A DNA stretch of 64,000 nucleotides. Source: Sipunculus nudus. Taxonomy: Eukaryota; Annelida; Sipuncula; Golfingiida; Sipunculidae. Below are positions 36,554-48,952 of this stretch, piece by piece (the stretch's first letter is position 1; the number at the start of each line of letters is the position of its first letter). The notes under the pieces are model-generated. The model saw nothing but the letters and a program-made list of their open reading frames with translations, had not been told where the DNA came from and made no database searches. The position numbers and the translations under genes were made by a program. The stretch is taken from the NCBI GenBank assembly GCA_026874595.1, contig CM049310.1:78237056-78301055 (forward strand), written 5' to 3'.

Positions 36554-36936
36554 GTGAGTGAAAAAATTCATATTATATCCAGACATAACTAAACTTTAAT
36601 TATAATGCTCAGTTTAGAAACAGTAAGATTTCTGTAAATGGGAAAATAATTATTGAAATGGTTCTTTTTCAATTGATATTGTAATGGCTAATGCGGTTAT
36701 TAAACTCTCAGTTTACTGATATATGGTTTCCGTTTGTGTGCATGGTGTTTTATTTAAGTGATAAAAATCGTATTATTCGGTAAAAGAAGGGAAAAAATAT
36801 ATAGAACAATCAAACGTAACAGGTCATGGGTTCTTGCACTGGGCTCTAATTGTCACCCATACTGCAGGGCTGGACAAATTCAGTGCTACTGCCAGTGAAT
36901 ACTTGTATATAATATTTCGGAGTGCTTCGTGCGACG

Positions 36937-37451
36937 GGGGTCTGACTTCCGGTTTAACATAGAAAAGCCAACTCCCGGCGGAAACCCCCTGCATAATTTC
37001 CCGCGAGAATATCGCGTTAACTTGGTCCATTAATTTAGGTGCTTAGTCATCAGTTATTATCTTTGCACAATCATCAGTTAATATATTGACATTATTAATG
37101 TCTTGTTCCTTTGATATTTGTGTGAATAAAGTTGTTGAATCATATTTCATATAAATCTCCATTGTTCACACTCGATACACCATTTCCTAAAACTGGCATA
37201 AAAAAATATCAAAATTAGGCCATCTCCTACATGCTTTGAAGAGCTATAAAGCATTTTCTGGTGATTATATATGCACAATTAATACTAGAAAGAAATAATC
37301 CCGATCATTCTCCAATCACTTCATTCTCATTATTAATGGTCGTCTGCAAGGCCTTTCCCGTTAAACTTATTAATGACCGCCATCAGGTTAATCCCTCTGT
37401 CCAAATAACTGGGCATTATCAGGCACGATCCTAGACCCCCGTCGCACAAAG
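36937..37451. mobile_element. Possible TIR element with GTGCGACGGGGGTCT ends
   Basis: A 15-bp inverted repeat about 500 bp apart, with no clear target duplication. No ORF other than short AT-rich ones. Confidence 0.35.
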
Positions 37452-39228
37452 CAAGTCCACTAGTGCGAGCATGTATTGTGGTTGCACTAGTGCACTGAAG
37501 CGTAACTGGTCACGTGGGGGGCCTTCTTCCTGCGACCCCCTGTCGTAGGAGGGACGGCCATAGTATTTATTGTGTGTTCGACCCATCTGCAGGTTTCACA
37601 AAGTCTATGGTACATAATCCGCTGTACTTTATGCATTCCATAATCTGTTATCCATTTGGCCATTTATTTTGATATCAGTTGATATATGAAGATTTGTATT
37701 TTAGAGATATGTAAAATATATGCATAAAATTTGCAGATCTTTACAGCACATAGCACTTGGTGTGCCAATACAGGATATAGCTATTGCAGCTTCTCATGAA
37801 GATGGAGGCAGGGTTTTGGTCAAATATGTATTTGTATTTAAATACAGTCGAAGTGTGTATATGTATTTGTATTTGGGATGGCAAAATGATAATATTTGTA
37901 TTTTATCTCAATATTTGTTGTATTTGATCAAATACTGTATAAATACATATGTATAAATAAATATTCATGTCTGCCATAATTTTGAAAATTTAACTACTAC
38001 CTTACCTTTGAACAACCCAAAAGGCAGCATCAGGTCAAGTGTTTCACTTCTTCTTATGTTTTCAATCACAAATGTGCCTGGATAATTAACTGACTAATCA
38101 TTGTGCTCATGGTCCATAACTACTCATGGCCTCGGCCACACCAGCTTGTACAGTGGCAAGGGTCAGAATTGGCAAGTGTTCTGCTCGGAGCGCTGCTATG
38201 TTTCAGACAACAGGTTTGAGGAACTTATGTTCCTGCGTTGCAGCAAAGAATTTATTTAGACTTTTTAGAATAAAGATGTCTTTCAGACAGTAGGTTTGAG
38301 GAATTTATGTTCCTGTGTTGCAACAGGAATGTTTTCTTAAAATTTGTAGAATATAGAAGGACTCTGATCTCTGAAAGTACACAAGTAGTATCGGAATGGG
38401 TAGACATTATGAATATTTATGGCTCTCGAAATTAATAAATATTCTGTATATAACCTACATTTGCATATTTATATTTTATATACTGTATTTTAATTTGTTT
38501 TTGTTTTTAACTTCACCAACCTAAATGTCTATTTGGAGGGAAACATCTTTTGTATTTGTATTTGGCATATTCATTTGACCCCAACCCTGGATGGAGGAGA
38601 TAAAAGACTGGCTGGCGCAGCTGGAAGCCAATTTGTGCAGCCAAGCATGATTCAGCCGGACACTAATTAGCACAGACGAAACTGACTTTCCCCACTTTGT
38701 TAGGTTACATACGCTATGGACTCTAATAAATTTATAATATAATTGAATAAATATGAGAATACAATAGTGTTGTACTAGAATGTACATTACAAATTCAGGA
38801 AAACAAGTTGACGTTGCAAAATTTGACATTTATCAATGACTGGAGGATGTGTATGTATATTTCCCTTATATCATTCTACAAGGCAGATGATTCAAGATCA
38901 AATTTTGATGCAAACTGTGTCAAATGCAGCAATTTCTCCTATCTTTTCATGTTTCTGTAATATGTTTTAACTGAGCATAATAATTTAAATGGATAAATAT
39001 GATAATTGATCAGTATAATGATGATTGGCAAAAAACATGATCCCCTGAGCACTCACAGATGTGTTGAATGAATCTGCTAGTCAGGTTGAACGCTAGGGGG
39101 CACTAGCTGTTGGCCTGCAGTTTTTCAAGCACGCAGTCGTTTTCTGCCTCCGCAAATGAGAGTATCAGTATGAGTGATATCCCATATTAATTTAATTCTG
39201 GGTTTTATTCATTTTCTTTCATAATTTT

Positions 39229-40104
39229 TAGCGAACCTGTGAGCTTATGCGATGGTGCGGCGGCGTCCATCGTTAGTCGTGTGTCATCTGTCGTGCGTCG
39301 TCTGTACATTAACCATAGCTATCTCAAAAACGGCAGAAGCTAGCATCACCAAATTTTTTGCAAATAATCATTCATCTGAAAAACTCTATCGGATTTTATT
39401 TATTTTTTTCTAACTGCATTTTCTTAGATTTTATAGGGTAAAAGCTAAAAAAAGCTATAAAAATCTTCTTCTCCGAAAATGTCCAGCCAAATTGTCCAAT
39501 ATTTCACAGAAATGATCCCTGGAACCATCTTTCTCAAGTTTTTGAATGGTTCCAGTTCGGAGATAATTGGCCAAGTTACAGGAAGTTGAACTTAGTCATC
39601 TGTCCAAAAAAGCACACTAAAATTAAAATCTCAGAAACGGCTAGAGCTATAATCACCAAATTTTATACCAATGTTTTTCACATATGTCATATCTGAAATT
39701 GAGGTATTGGTGTTGCCACCTACATTGATGTGTTTTTTACAAGCGAAAATGTAATTTTAAACTCTCCTAGCTTACACACTGATTTATGATGAAACTGTTA
39801 AGCTGATTGGTTTAAACTTTACAAGAATTATTCAATGGTAGGGTTCTGCCAGTTTTATAAGAATAGATTGGGTAAATACAGCTTTAAAAAAAAATTGAAA
39901 AAGGCTTTCTGTGTTTGAAACAGATTTGACAACATGCTGAGTTTCAGCAGCCAAGTCAAGAGGTCTCTCAGTACAAACAGGTGGGGTCCAATCATCAACA
40001 TGGCAACTGACCTGGCTCTGGTGGGTGTCTAGACAATGTGTCTAGATGCAGAATTCCCAGATTATTGGAACTATATCTTTCAACTGTTTGAAAAAACTTG
40101 GTTT
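39229..40104 (+). repeat. Family E interspersed repeat (first copy)
   Basis: Begins TTAGCGAACCTGTGAGCTTA and carries 'ATCTCAAAAACGGCAGAAGC' and 'ATCACCAAATTTT' blocks. It aligns over its length with 56842-57724 and its start with 61654-61970. The position of GGTGGCGCCACC in the second copy (57313) here reads GGTGTTGCCACC (39716). It ends TTTGAATTTTAAG, where family A sequence begins. Confidence 0.6.
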
Positions 40105-42493
40105 GAATTTTAAGCAACTCGGGTTTATCATCAGGTCACATGTGAACTGCTGCGCCCTCATTTTTGGTTGACCTCTGACCTTTCCTCGCTGCCCAGCATC
40201 CATTTGTGCATCTGTTTCCACACATAAACCCACATATCTCAGGAACCGTTTGACCGATCAGGCTAAAAATTTTGCATAAATGTAGCCCTTTGATAGCTTA
40301 AATTTATAACATACACTAAAAATGGTGGCGCCACCTGCAACCTTTCTTGCACAGCGTCCATCTGTTCATCTGCCTTGGGATAAAATCACTCATATCTCAG
40401 CAGTGGTTTGACTTTTTTTCACCTGAAATTTTGCATGTTTATACATCCTGGACAGCTCTCATGATTTTATGATATGTGGCGCCACATACATTCAGGTTTA
40501 CTGTGCAGATATCCAAGCTCATATCTCGGGAACCGTTTGACCGATTGGGCCAAAATTTTGCTTGCTTACAGATCTCTCATAGCTCTTCATCATAGGCAAA
40601 ACTGGTGGCGCCACCTGCAACCACTTATGCAATGCGTCCATCTGTTCATCTGCCTTGGGATAAAATCACTCATATCTCAGCAGTGGTTTGACTTATCCGC
40701 CTGAAATTTTGCAGGTTTATAAATCCTGGACAGCTTTCTTAATTTTATGACAGGTGGCGCCACCTACATTTACAATTACTCTGCAGTCATTTAAGCTCAT
40801 ATCTCGGGAACCGTTTGACTGATTGGGCCAAAATTTTGCTTGTGTATAAATCTCACATAGCTCTTCATCATAGGCAAAACTGGTGGCGCCACCTGCAACC
40901 TCTTATGCACAGCATCCATCTGTTCATCTGCCTTGTGATAAAATCACTCATATCTCATCAGTGGTTTGACTTTTCCTCCTGAAATTTTTCAGCTCTATAC
41001 ATCCTGGACAGCTTTCTCGATTTTATGACAGGTGGCGCCACCTACATTCACGTTTACTCTGCAGACATCCAAGCTCATATCTTGGGAACTTTAGATTGAT
41101 TGGGCCAAAATTTTGCTTGTGTATAGATCTCACATAGCTCTTCATCATAGGCAAAACTGGTGGCGCCACCTTTAACCACTGATGCACACCGTCCATCTGT
41201 TCATCTGCCGTGGGATAAAATCACTCATATCTCAGCAGTGGTTTGACTTTTTTTCACCGAAAGTTTTGCAGGTTTATACATCCTGGACAGCTCTCATGAT
41301 TTTATGACATGTGGCGCCACCAACATTCAGGTTTACTCTGCAGATATCCAAGCTCATATCTCGGGAACCGTTTGACCGATTGGGCCAAATTTTGCATGTG
41401 TATAGATCTCTCATAGCTCTTCATCATAGGCAAAACTGGTGGCGCCACCTGCAACCACTTATGCACGGCCTCCATCTGTTCATCTGCCTTGGGATAAAGT
41501 CACTCATATCTCAGAAGTGGTTTGACTTATCCACTTGAAATTTTGCAGGTTTATACATCCTGGACAGCTTTCTTGATTTTATGACAGGTGGCGCCACCAA
41601 CATTCACGTTTACTCTGCTGACATCCAAGCTCATATCTTGGAAACCGTTTGACTGATTTGGCCAAAATTTTGCATGTGTATAGATCTCACATAGCTCCTC
41701 ATCATAGGCAAAACTGGTGGCGCCACCTGCAACCACTTATGCATGGCCTCCATCTGTTAATCTGCCTTGGGATAAAATCACTCATATCTCGGCAGTGGTT
41801 TGACTTTTTTTCACCTGAAATCTTGCAGGTTTATACATCCTGGACAGCTCTTTTGATTTTATGACAGGTGGCGCCACCTATATTCAGGTTTACTCTGCAG
41901 ATATCCAAGCTCATATCTCGGGAACCGTTTGACCGATTGGGCCAAAATTTTGCATGTGTATAGATCTCACATAGCTCTTCATCATAGGCAAAACTGGTGG
42001 CGCCACCTGCAACCACTTATGCACGGCCTCCATCTGTTCATCTGCCTTGGGATAAAATCACTCATATCTCAGAAGTGGTTTGACTTATCCACCTGAAATT
42101 TTGCAGGTTTATACATCCTGGACAGCTTTCTCGATTTTGACAGGTGGCGCCACCAACATTCACGTTAACTCTGCCGACATCCTAGCTCATATCTTGGAAA
42201 CTGTTTGACTGATTGGGCCAAAATTTTGTTTGTGTATAGATCTCACATAGCTCTTCATCATAGGCAAAACTGGTGGCGCCACCTGCAACCACTTATGCAC
42301 GGCCTCCATCTGTTCATCTGCCTTGGGATAAAATCACTCAAATCTCAGAAGTTTCTCTGAAATTTTGCTGGTTTATACATCCTGGACAATTTTCTTGTTT
42401 TTATGACAGGTGGCTACACCTACATTAATCTTTTCTCTGCAGACATCCATGCTAATATGCAACACACCTCACTCTATTCCCCTTGACACTGAA
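40105..42493 (+). mobile_element. Family A element, expanded array (copy A4, left part)
   Basis: It lacks the TGTATCCGCC terminus and starts within the family A head (GGTCACATGTGAACTGCTGC). About 15 palindromes GGTGGCGCCACC, at alternating spacings of about 150 and 128 bp, mark a ~280-bp unit repeated about seven times (40325, 40605, 40756, 40884, 41033, 41160, 41438, 41588, 41716, 41868, 41998, 42146, 42274 approximately). The array is broken at 42490 by a TTAA-target element; its 3' end resumes at 44339. Confidence 0.72.
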
Positions 42494-43614
42494 CACTTTC
42501 GCTGCCTATGACGAGTATACTCGTCATATTTTCTGATTCCTCCAGTGCCTATGACGGGTATACTCGTCATGAATTTATCAGCAATTTTCAGTAAGAAATC
42601 TCTTAAATTTATCAATAAACTCTGTGCAGGTGAGTAGTAGTTCATTTATAAATTGGTTTCTTGTCATGAAATAGTAAAATTTGTAATTCATCAGTGCGCT
42701 TGATAACTCGAAAGCAAGAAAGGTTTTGTGGGCGTAAAAATATCCACGGCTTTCGTCCTTTACCGTGAAATAAGTTCATGACCCACTGTAGTGTAAAATT
42801 GATACCGTGTAGGAGTATTCCTTAGAATCAAACGAAAGCGAGGACCGCATAAAAATCTGTCTAGTTTTATATTTGGCCATATTTTGGCCACTTACTTTCA
42901 GCAAACCCGCTGGTGAGACGGAGGTGTGACAGATCGCACCTTAGGTGTGAACTTGAGATAGCGAGGCGTGAAGTCGTTCAGGTTTATTGCCCCGCGAGGA
43001 CAGCCTATTGCGCAATCAACAACAATAGAGCGCGTGCCACTAGCCTGACACACAGATCGGCAGGGTAATCAGAACGCGGCTGCATATTATTGGTTTGGCA
43101 TATTTGGATATCATACGTATCCTATACATTTAGAGATAGCAATATGCTTGTGTAAGTACCTTCGCCAACAAGTGCATGTAAATTGTAAAATTCTGAAAGC
43201 AAACTCGGACGATCACTTGCGGAACATGTTGGCCCTTTAGTATAGGCCTACTGACAATCCCAACCGCACTTTGGAATTCACCATATGCACCCCCGACGTA
43301 CAACTTTCAGACAATTCATAATAAATTATTATATCATAAGCCCTAGAGTTGATCATATTAGGTTACACTTGATCACACGCAATTTTCTTATAATTCCCGG
43401 CTTCGTTTGACGGTGACAACGACGAGGTCCACTGTATCATGCTATCGCCTCAGTATGTAAATAATTCTATGACCGTGTGTTATAAAAAATAATACAATTT
43501 TTTTAATTATAATGATTGGTAGAATCAGTTTGTTTGTAATGAAAAGCAAAATAGTATTTTTTTAGTAAAAATACAAGTTTGTAAAATGAAAGAAAAAGAA
43601 AAAAAAGGGGCAAA

Positions 43615-43700
43615 GGGGGAAATCGAACTTGCGTGGTTTCCGTCGCGCTTTATTTGTTCTACTACATAACCCCTGTGCCAACCTTCCACACGTGCAATTG
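43615..43700 (-). mobile_element. Possible tRNA-derived SINE fragment
   Basis: On the minus strand TGGCACAGGGGTTATG resembles an internal A box and AGTTCGATTTCC a B box, about 45 bases apart, as in tRNA-derived RNA polymerase III promoters. The T-arm does not pair well, so it is not an intact tRNA gene. Confidence 0.3.
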
Positions 43701-43939
43701 AAGGTTTATAGCAATCATGAACCAGAATAAGACACAAACCCTCACGAGTTCTACCAGATCGATGTAGTGACATTAGAACTTTGATGATCATACATGATAA
43801 TAACCGTGACGTTTTATAAATCTTCATCTATTATTTCAACTAATATATCGAAGGTTGATCCAAGTGTGTACAGGAGCCGCTATTGCGTGAACCGCTGGAC
43901 TTTCCCGGCCCTGGTGTAAACATATGTGATATGAATTCT

Positions 43940-44020
43940 TTCTCACTCTCTCTCGCTCTCTCACTCTCTCTCTCTCTCTCTCTCTAAATATATATATACA
44001 TATATAAATTATACATATAT

Positions 44021-44070
<50 letters not shown>
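43940..44070. repeat. (CT)n-(TA)n compound microsatellite
   Basis: CTCTCT with a few GCTC/ACTC changes, then TA runs with CA interruptions. Confidence 0.92.
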
Positions 44071-44073
<3 letters not shown>

Positions 44074-44338
44074 GCATATGAGGGCGTATCTGTGTTTGTG
44101 TGCGCTTGTTTCCTTTGAAGTTCTTTCTGACTGTAGGCCTAATTAGCTAATTAGGCCGAACAGGGGTATGCCTCCCTCTGTGCATAACACCTCAGGCAAG
44201 TTTTATGGCCCTTGGACCAGGTGGACTACACACCCTCGTTATCAGTTTTTTTCACACCTAGAACTTACTCTCCCAGACCTCCCCGAGACTGTTGCAGGCC
44301 CTGGCACTGGGGGAATATTTGGCTGGGCAGCGAATGTG

Positions 44339-44419
44339 TTAATCCATGCCTCACTTCACCCGTCCCACTCTAATTTCTGCGGATACACATAGTCGCTTGT
44401 CGACTCCTCATATTCTAGT
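44339..44419 (+). mobile_element. Family A element, 3' terminus of copy A4
   Basis: It resumes the family A tail (AATCCATGCCTCACTTCACC), then GCGGATACACATAGTCGCTT with the degenerate hairpin and ..ATATTCTAGT. Completes the copy begun at 40105. Confidence 0.7.
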
Positions 44420-44590
44420 TTTAAAATGTCCTAGTCTGAAACTTGCAGGTCTGAAAAGTCCATTTTGCTGAAATCATAATGACTAAGGTAGATATGCAGG
44501 ACTAAAGAGGATCAATATCAAATCTTAAAAATAAACCTCCATTCATACTATTCAAACTTTGCACAGGTTCGCATTAGGCCTGTAGGCCTT
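44420..44590 (+). repeat. Repeat shared with 61975-62145
   Basis: TTTAAAATGTCCTAGTCTGA through TTTGCACAGGTTCGCATTAG aligns with the sequence right of the CTAG at 61970. Different left neighbours abut the same junction at the two places. Confidence 0.6.
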
Positions 44591-44890
44591 GTTTAACTTG
44601 TTAAATGTTCACATTTTTTACATAAATGATTATGTATGCTCACATGTAAAGAAGTCATCCAGAAGAAAAAAATATTCTAATCCTGTTCCTATCAGAGATA
44701 TGAAAAAGCTTGGACTCGGAGGAGTGAACATCATCAACTACCTGGCCATTAATTTGACCTTTCAGCATGATGTGCAAGTCAGACTTGATTCACCTGGTCA
44801 ATATTTTTGGTACATTTCTATATGTCAGATTTCTTGATAATATAAAAGGTACCAAAATAATAGATTAAAATATTCACATCAGTCACTTTT

Positions 44891-45411
44891 TATACGCCCA
44901 TCACATGATGGGAGTATTATGGTATACCCACCATCTGACCGTTAAACTTTGTGTTGCTGTGATAAATTATCGGGGCTGTTATGGATTTACACAAAACTCA
45001 CCATAACTACTTACCAAAAGATTATCTTGCCCATGTTTGACTATGGGCAACATCAACGCATATTAAATAAGGTCACGGGTCACTAGGCTACTTTGTGTTG
45101 TCGCCCTGATAACTTACAAAGAATATGAAGGATTTTGATAAAACTCATCAGAAATGTTAATTAATAAAATATCTTGCCTAAGTTTGATTTCCAGCAAAGT
45201 CCATGCATATTAAATGAGGTCAGAGGTCACCATACTTTTGAGGTACCTTGGTGACTTAACTAAAATCCTATGGATTTTCATGAAACTCATTATACATGTT
45301 TATTAAGTTTCTCACCTGAATTAACTTCTCATCAAAATTTCGGCACATTTAATGAGGTCAGAAGTCACCAGATACACAACGGGCGTATGCATGTTTGCGG
45401 TGCTCATGTTT
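44891..45411 (+). mobile_element. Family F Helentron-like non-autonomous element
   Basis: The 5' end TTATACGCCCATCACATGAT is a hairpin (CCCATC/GATGGG). The reverse complement of ATACGCCC (44892-44899) recurs as GGGCGTAT at 45381-45388, about 25 bases inside the 3' end, giving the asymmetric terminal repeat typical of Helentrons. Internal repeats with 'TGAGGTCA(C/G)AGGTCAC' at ~45075, 45218 and 45355 match the minus-strand copies at 1296 and 722. Confidence 0.6.
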
Positions 45412-45689
45412 CTTTCAATTATCAAAATGATTTTACAACCAGTTCCTACCATGGCTATATAGATACTCGATAATGAGTTATTTAGCCTATTTTAAAAATG
45501 TAGCTGAAAATTCTGTAATGACCTGTCCAGGTAACATTTATTTTATTTTATGTAATTCATAATGCAGTCATATTAGACCACTTGCAGAGTTACCTGTTGT
45601 TGTCTGGAGAAAAGAGAGGGAAATGCCCTAAAATCAAAGACTTCGAGATACAAATGAAAGGTCTTTATTGGCCTGAGCATAAATAATAT

Positions 45690-46264
45690 ACATGTGTACA
45701 AATTGTTCAAGTGAGAACTTCTTTATATACAACATTCTGGGTTTTCTTATTTGGAGCATAGAGAAAGAGACTTGGGGTTACCAACTCTTGAACAGCCAAC
45801 ATAGAGCTGGCCATGAGAAAAACATGGCTCCTGAAGGTGCAGGCTAGCCACTGCCAGGGTCAGTGCATAATTATAAGGTTGAGCTGGATCATAGTTTTAT
45901 GTAAGCTCCTCTAAGCCACAGTTCTTTGTGTGTGGTGCTGCTTTTGCATGAATGTGTTTGAGGTTCTTAGCTCTTCGTCACTGTTGTCTTTGTACCTGTG
46001 TCTCTCTTGTTCTCCTGGAAGCTTCTCTTTTTCTGTGTTTTTCCCGCTGTTGCTATCTCTGCTGTTGGTCTCTCTGGCTCGTCTGGAGGAACATCTTGAA
46101 CACTGTTGTTGAAGTCGTGTAATTCTCTGTTCTTCTTCACGATGCTTTTGCTTCCAGCCAATTAAATTAATTTTTAGACTAATAAGTAGTCGCCTCCACT
46201 GACGCAAGCTCTGCTTGATTGCCGGACCATTGTTTAGTGCTGGCTTGCTGGTCACATGAATCAA
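45690..46264 (-). pseudogene. Degenerate Helitron/Pif1-like helicase remnant
   Basis: Minus strand. Around 45850-45690 the translation LHLQEPCFSHGQLYVGCSRV continues, after a frameshift, to L-Y-A-P-N-K-K-T-Q-N-V-V-Y-K, matching the C-terminal motif VI region of Pif1/Helitron helicases (CFSHGQLYVA-SRV..). From 46264 to 45911 lies an Arg/Gln/Glu-rich stretch, split between frames (RLQQQCS.., RRARET.., QQREKHRKREASRRTRET), like the RR-ET-EQR repeats near the N-terminus of such transposon proteins. The middle (Rep and most helicase motifs) is missing, and frameshifts and stops are present: a dead, internally deleted copy. It is the only coding trace of a rolling-circle transposon here. Confidence 0.6.
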
Positions 46265-47632
46265 TTTAAATGGTCAATATTTCCTTTGTTTTAAATTATT
46301 TTCCTACAAGAAAAATATTTTAGAAACCTTTAGTTCCTGTGCTTTCAAGAAATGTTTTATTTTTTTTTGGATTTGACCATTTTAAATATTTTTCTGAATC
46401 TACTGATATACCGGTACCTTTATTGACAGGGCACAAATTAAAACAGTTATAGCTGAGATCTGAAATCTTTAACTCTGCACTTGTATATATGACTTTTTAT
46501 CTTAATGATAATGATACAGAGAATATCTGTCAAAACTATGTTCTATTCATTTTATGCAGTTTTGTGAAAATCAGTGAACAGTTCATAAGAAATGTGAAAT
46601 TACACTGCAAAACGTCCTGTATACCATTAAAAAAACTCAGATTTCTCAATAATTGATGCATGCTTGAGCACTTTTAAATTTTCTAAGAACACTCATTTTG
46701 CGTAGCTTTATATAATGAACCAAGTTGATTTTCTTCATGTTTACCCAAATTCTAGGGTGATTTTGGGACCTACTTTTAATCTAACAAGTAATAGTCATGC
46801 CACAGCAATCATATCTTGCAGATTACTATGAAATTTAAATTATATGTAATACCTTTAGTAAGGCATATATTTCTGTCATCCTCCAGCAAAGTTCTGGCAA
46901 ACAGGTTATTCAAAAACACAACTAAGTTGAACTAACTGGTGTGAAATTGAAAAACAAGAACAGAAAATGTGATTGTTTATCCGAAATCTTTACAGTGACA
47001 AAAATCTGAAAAATTGGTATGGAAGATCTTCTTAGAATTAAGTAATGCTGATTCCACGGAGTTTTCAATGTATTTAACATAATCTATTTAATTTATTAAT
47101 GGAAGACAAAAAAAAATATTTTTACATTAATATGGTCTAGCTTAACTAATTTGAGCTATCTAATAACATTTGATATTCAGTGGCAGGTTGGTTGGCAATC
47201 ACAGAGAATTCTGGTGCAGTCTCCTGCAAAACCATTTATCTGAACAATCGTTTAGCCAAACAAAATCCTTGTCAGCTTTTCCCCTGATCTGTACAGATAA
47301 ACTGCACTCTACTGTAAATTGCATTTTCAGTGGTGTTGCCAGATAATTTGACATTCAGATGTTTTTCTTGTCTGAATATTCAGGAAAGCTCAAGTTGAGA
47401 AAATACCAACAAGTTGTTTGGCAGATGGTTTATTGACTGTCTGTTGACTGGGACCCTGGATTCAACAGACATGATTTATCAGATTCCTATTGTGTGCCAT
47501 ATTTCACTTTATCCATATCATGATAACCATCTTGATTTACTGAATGGTGAAAACTCTACCACTAGTACCAGAAATACAAGGCTTAATTAATTTCCATATG
47601 ATCCTTTCTTTGATTTTAATTACAGTGAAACT
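46265..47632. other. Intergenic, no gene
   Basis: AT-rich sequence without exons. 47218-47312 carries a pogo-like end (TTTATCTGAACAATCGTTTA). Confidence 0.45.
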
Positions 47633-47789
47633 TGTGTTTTAAGACCACCTGTGGGTTTGGCCAATATTGGTTTTAATTCTCAGGTGGTCTTATTAGAAAG
47701 GTCAGTTAAAATCCATCTTAATTCTTTGGTTAACTCAAGGGTGGTCTAATGTCTTATTAGACAGTTGGTCTGTCTGACAAGTTCTACAG
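47633..47789. mobile_element. Mariner/pogo-like MITE, about 157 bp
   Basis: Ends CAGTGAAACTTGT and ACAAGTTCTACAG, flanked by TA on both sides; the internal GGTGGTCT/AGACCACC also pairs. Confidence 0.6.
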
Positions 47790-47915
47790 TATCTATTTTT
47801 GTAATGTACTCCACACAATATGACTTATGATAAACAAAAGGACTGCTCTGTTGTACAGGTCCATTTGAGCAGTTTATTCCTGTCAGAGCCATTGATAAAC
47901 ATTTCATCTCTGAAT

Positions 47916-47917
<2 letters not shown>

Positions 47918-48008
<91 letters not shown>
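47918..48008. repeat. (TA)n microsatellite
   Basis: About 45 uninterrupted TA units. Confidence 0.97.
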
Positions 48009-48010
<2 letters not shown>

Positions 48011-48952
48011 TCTGTTAATCATGAAAGCCCCAATACCCAGGGCTTGACATTAACTTTTGAAAGTATTTGCCAAGTAGGGCAAGTGACAACTAGCTTTTAC
48101 TTGCTCTAACTGAATTTTTGCTTGTCCCACAAAATCAGTAATCATGGCCACAACCACAAAAAATGTGTCCACATGATTTTGTTAATTATATTTTTCTTTG
48201 GCATTTGCATAGATTAAAACATACATGTAATTAAAGCTTGGGGTATTAAGATATGATTTCACATCTCCTGAAAAAGAAAGAGACCAACTTAAGATTGGTC
48301 AAGATTCAGGCCTTTGTGTAAAGATCTATGTTGCACCCACTTGCCCAGTCACCAATGTTGGTTGCCCTACCACCATATTCACTAGAACCGGGCAAGCATT
48401 TTACCATTAATGTTGATCCCTGATACCTGGTGCAGTGCCCTTCCCTGTATTGATGACGAAGCTGCTTAAGCTTCACTCATGGCTTCATCGATCCTTTCTA
48501 AGCAGATTTTCTTGAGTTCTGACATGAATTGTATCCCCAAACATGAAGGTCTGGATGCTACAGTTTTGGTATGATTTGTGTCACTGCAGCATATAAACAA
48601 TGCAAGCTGAATAACCAACAGATTTCTGTCACTTTTTTTCTATGTGTACATTGATATGTGTAAGATAACAAAATTGATTTAAAATGGTCTCTACCATAAC
48701 CTTGTATTAATTCATTTTTGAAAGTTCTTATGAAACATAAATTAATTAATAGTGTAAAATATGGCTGGATTGTCTAGAAATTTTGTGTCCCCTTTGATCA
48801 TGTATTGCTTTATCCTTTTCACAAGCCTCATGGTCCCTACTGAAGTTCTTTTTTTGCACAGTTCACCTCCTATACCACTGCAACATAAAAACTGTGAGCA
48901 GTATAAATAAAAAAATAATGGATTGACACCATTATAATTTTGCATGTATATA
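48009..48952. other. Intergenic, no gene
   Basis: AT-rich; no supported exon or repeat family. Confidence 0.45.

Larger units (their letters stand above)
35725..39228. other. Intergenic with one possible exon and minor repeats
   Basis: AT-rich. Holds a possible exon at 36501-36553, an inverted pair GTGCGACGGGGGTCT / AGACCCCCGTCGCAC (36937 and 37448) suggesting a ~0.5-kb TIR element, and a ~120-bp imperfect tandem duplication at about 38190-38345 (CAGGTTTGAGGAACTTATGT). Confidence 0.4.
42494..44338. mobile_element. TTAA-target (piggyBac- or Kolobok-like) non-autonomous element, 1845 bp
   Basis: Terminal inverted repeats CACTTTCGCTGCC (42494) and GGCAGCGAATGTG (to 44338), 12 of 13 matching. 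The right flank is TTAA and the left flank TGAA, read as one TTAA duplication with a mutation. The uninterrupted sequence is seen in other family A copies (CCACTCAATCCATGCC near 33465). A perfect 20-bp palindrome ATGACGAGTATACTCGTCAT follows the left TIR (42508) and is repeated nearly at 42551. No transposase frame. It holds a tRNA-like segment on the minus strand and a CT/TA microsatellite. Confidence 0.65.

Noticed and set aside
40474-42016. Recurrent ~75-codon frames with LISREPFDR-like peptides in family A
   Set aside because: The ~280-bp unit is not a multiple of three and every copy ends in stops at the same point, so they are repeat shadows rather than genes.
43615-43700. Intact tRNA gene
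   Set aside because: A and B box-like sequences exist, but the T-arm and acceptor stem do not pair; kept only as a possible SINE remnant.
45911-46264. 117-codon minus-strand frame taken as an intact Arg/Glu-rich protein
   Set aside because: The repeat pattern jumps between frames and the helicase end beside it is broken, so it is listed as part of a pseudogene.
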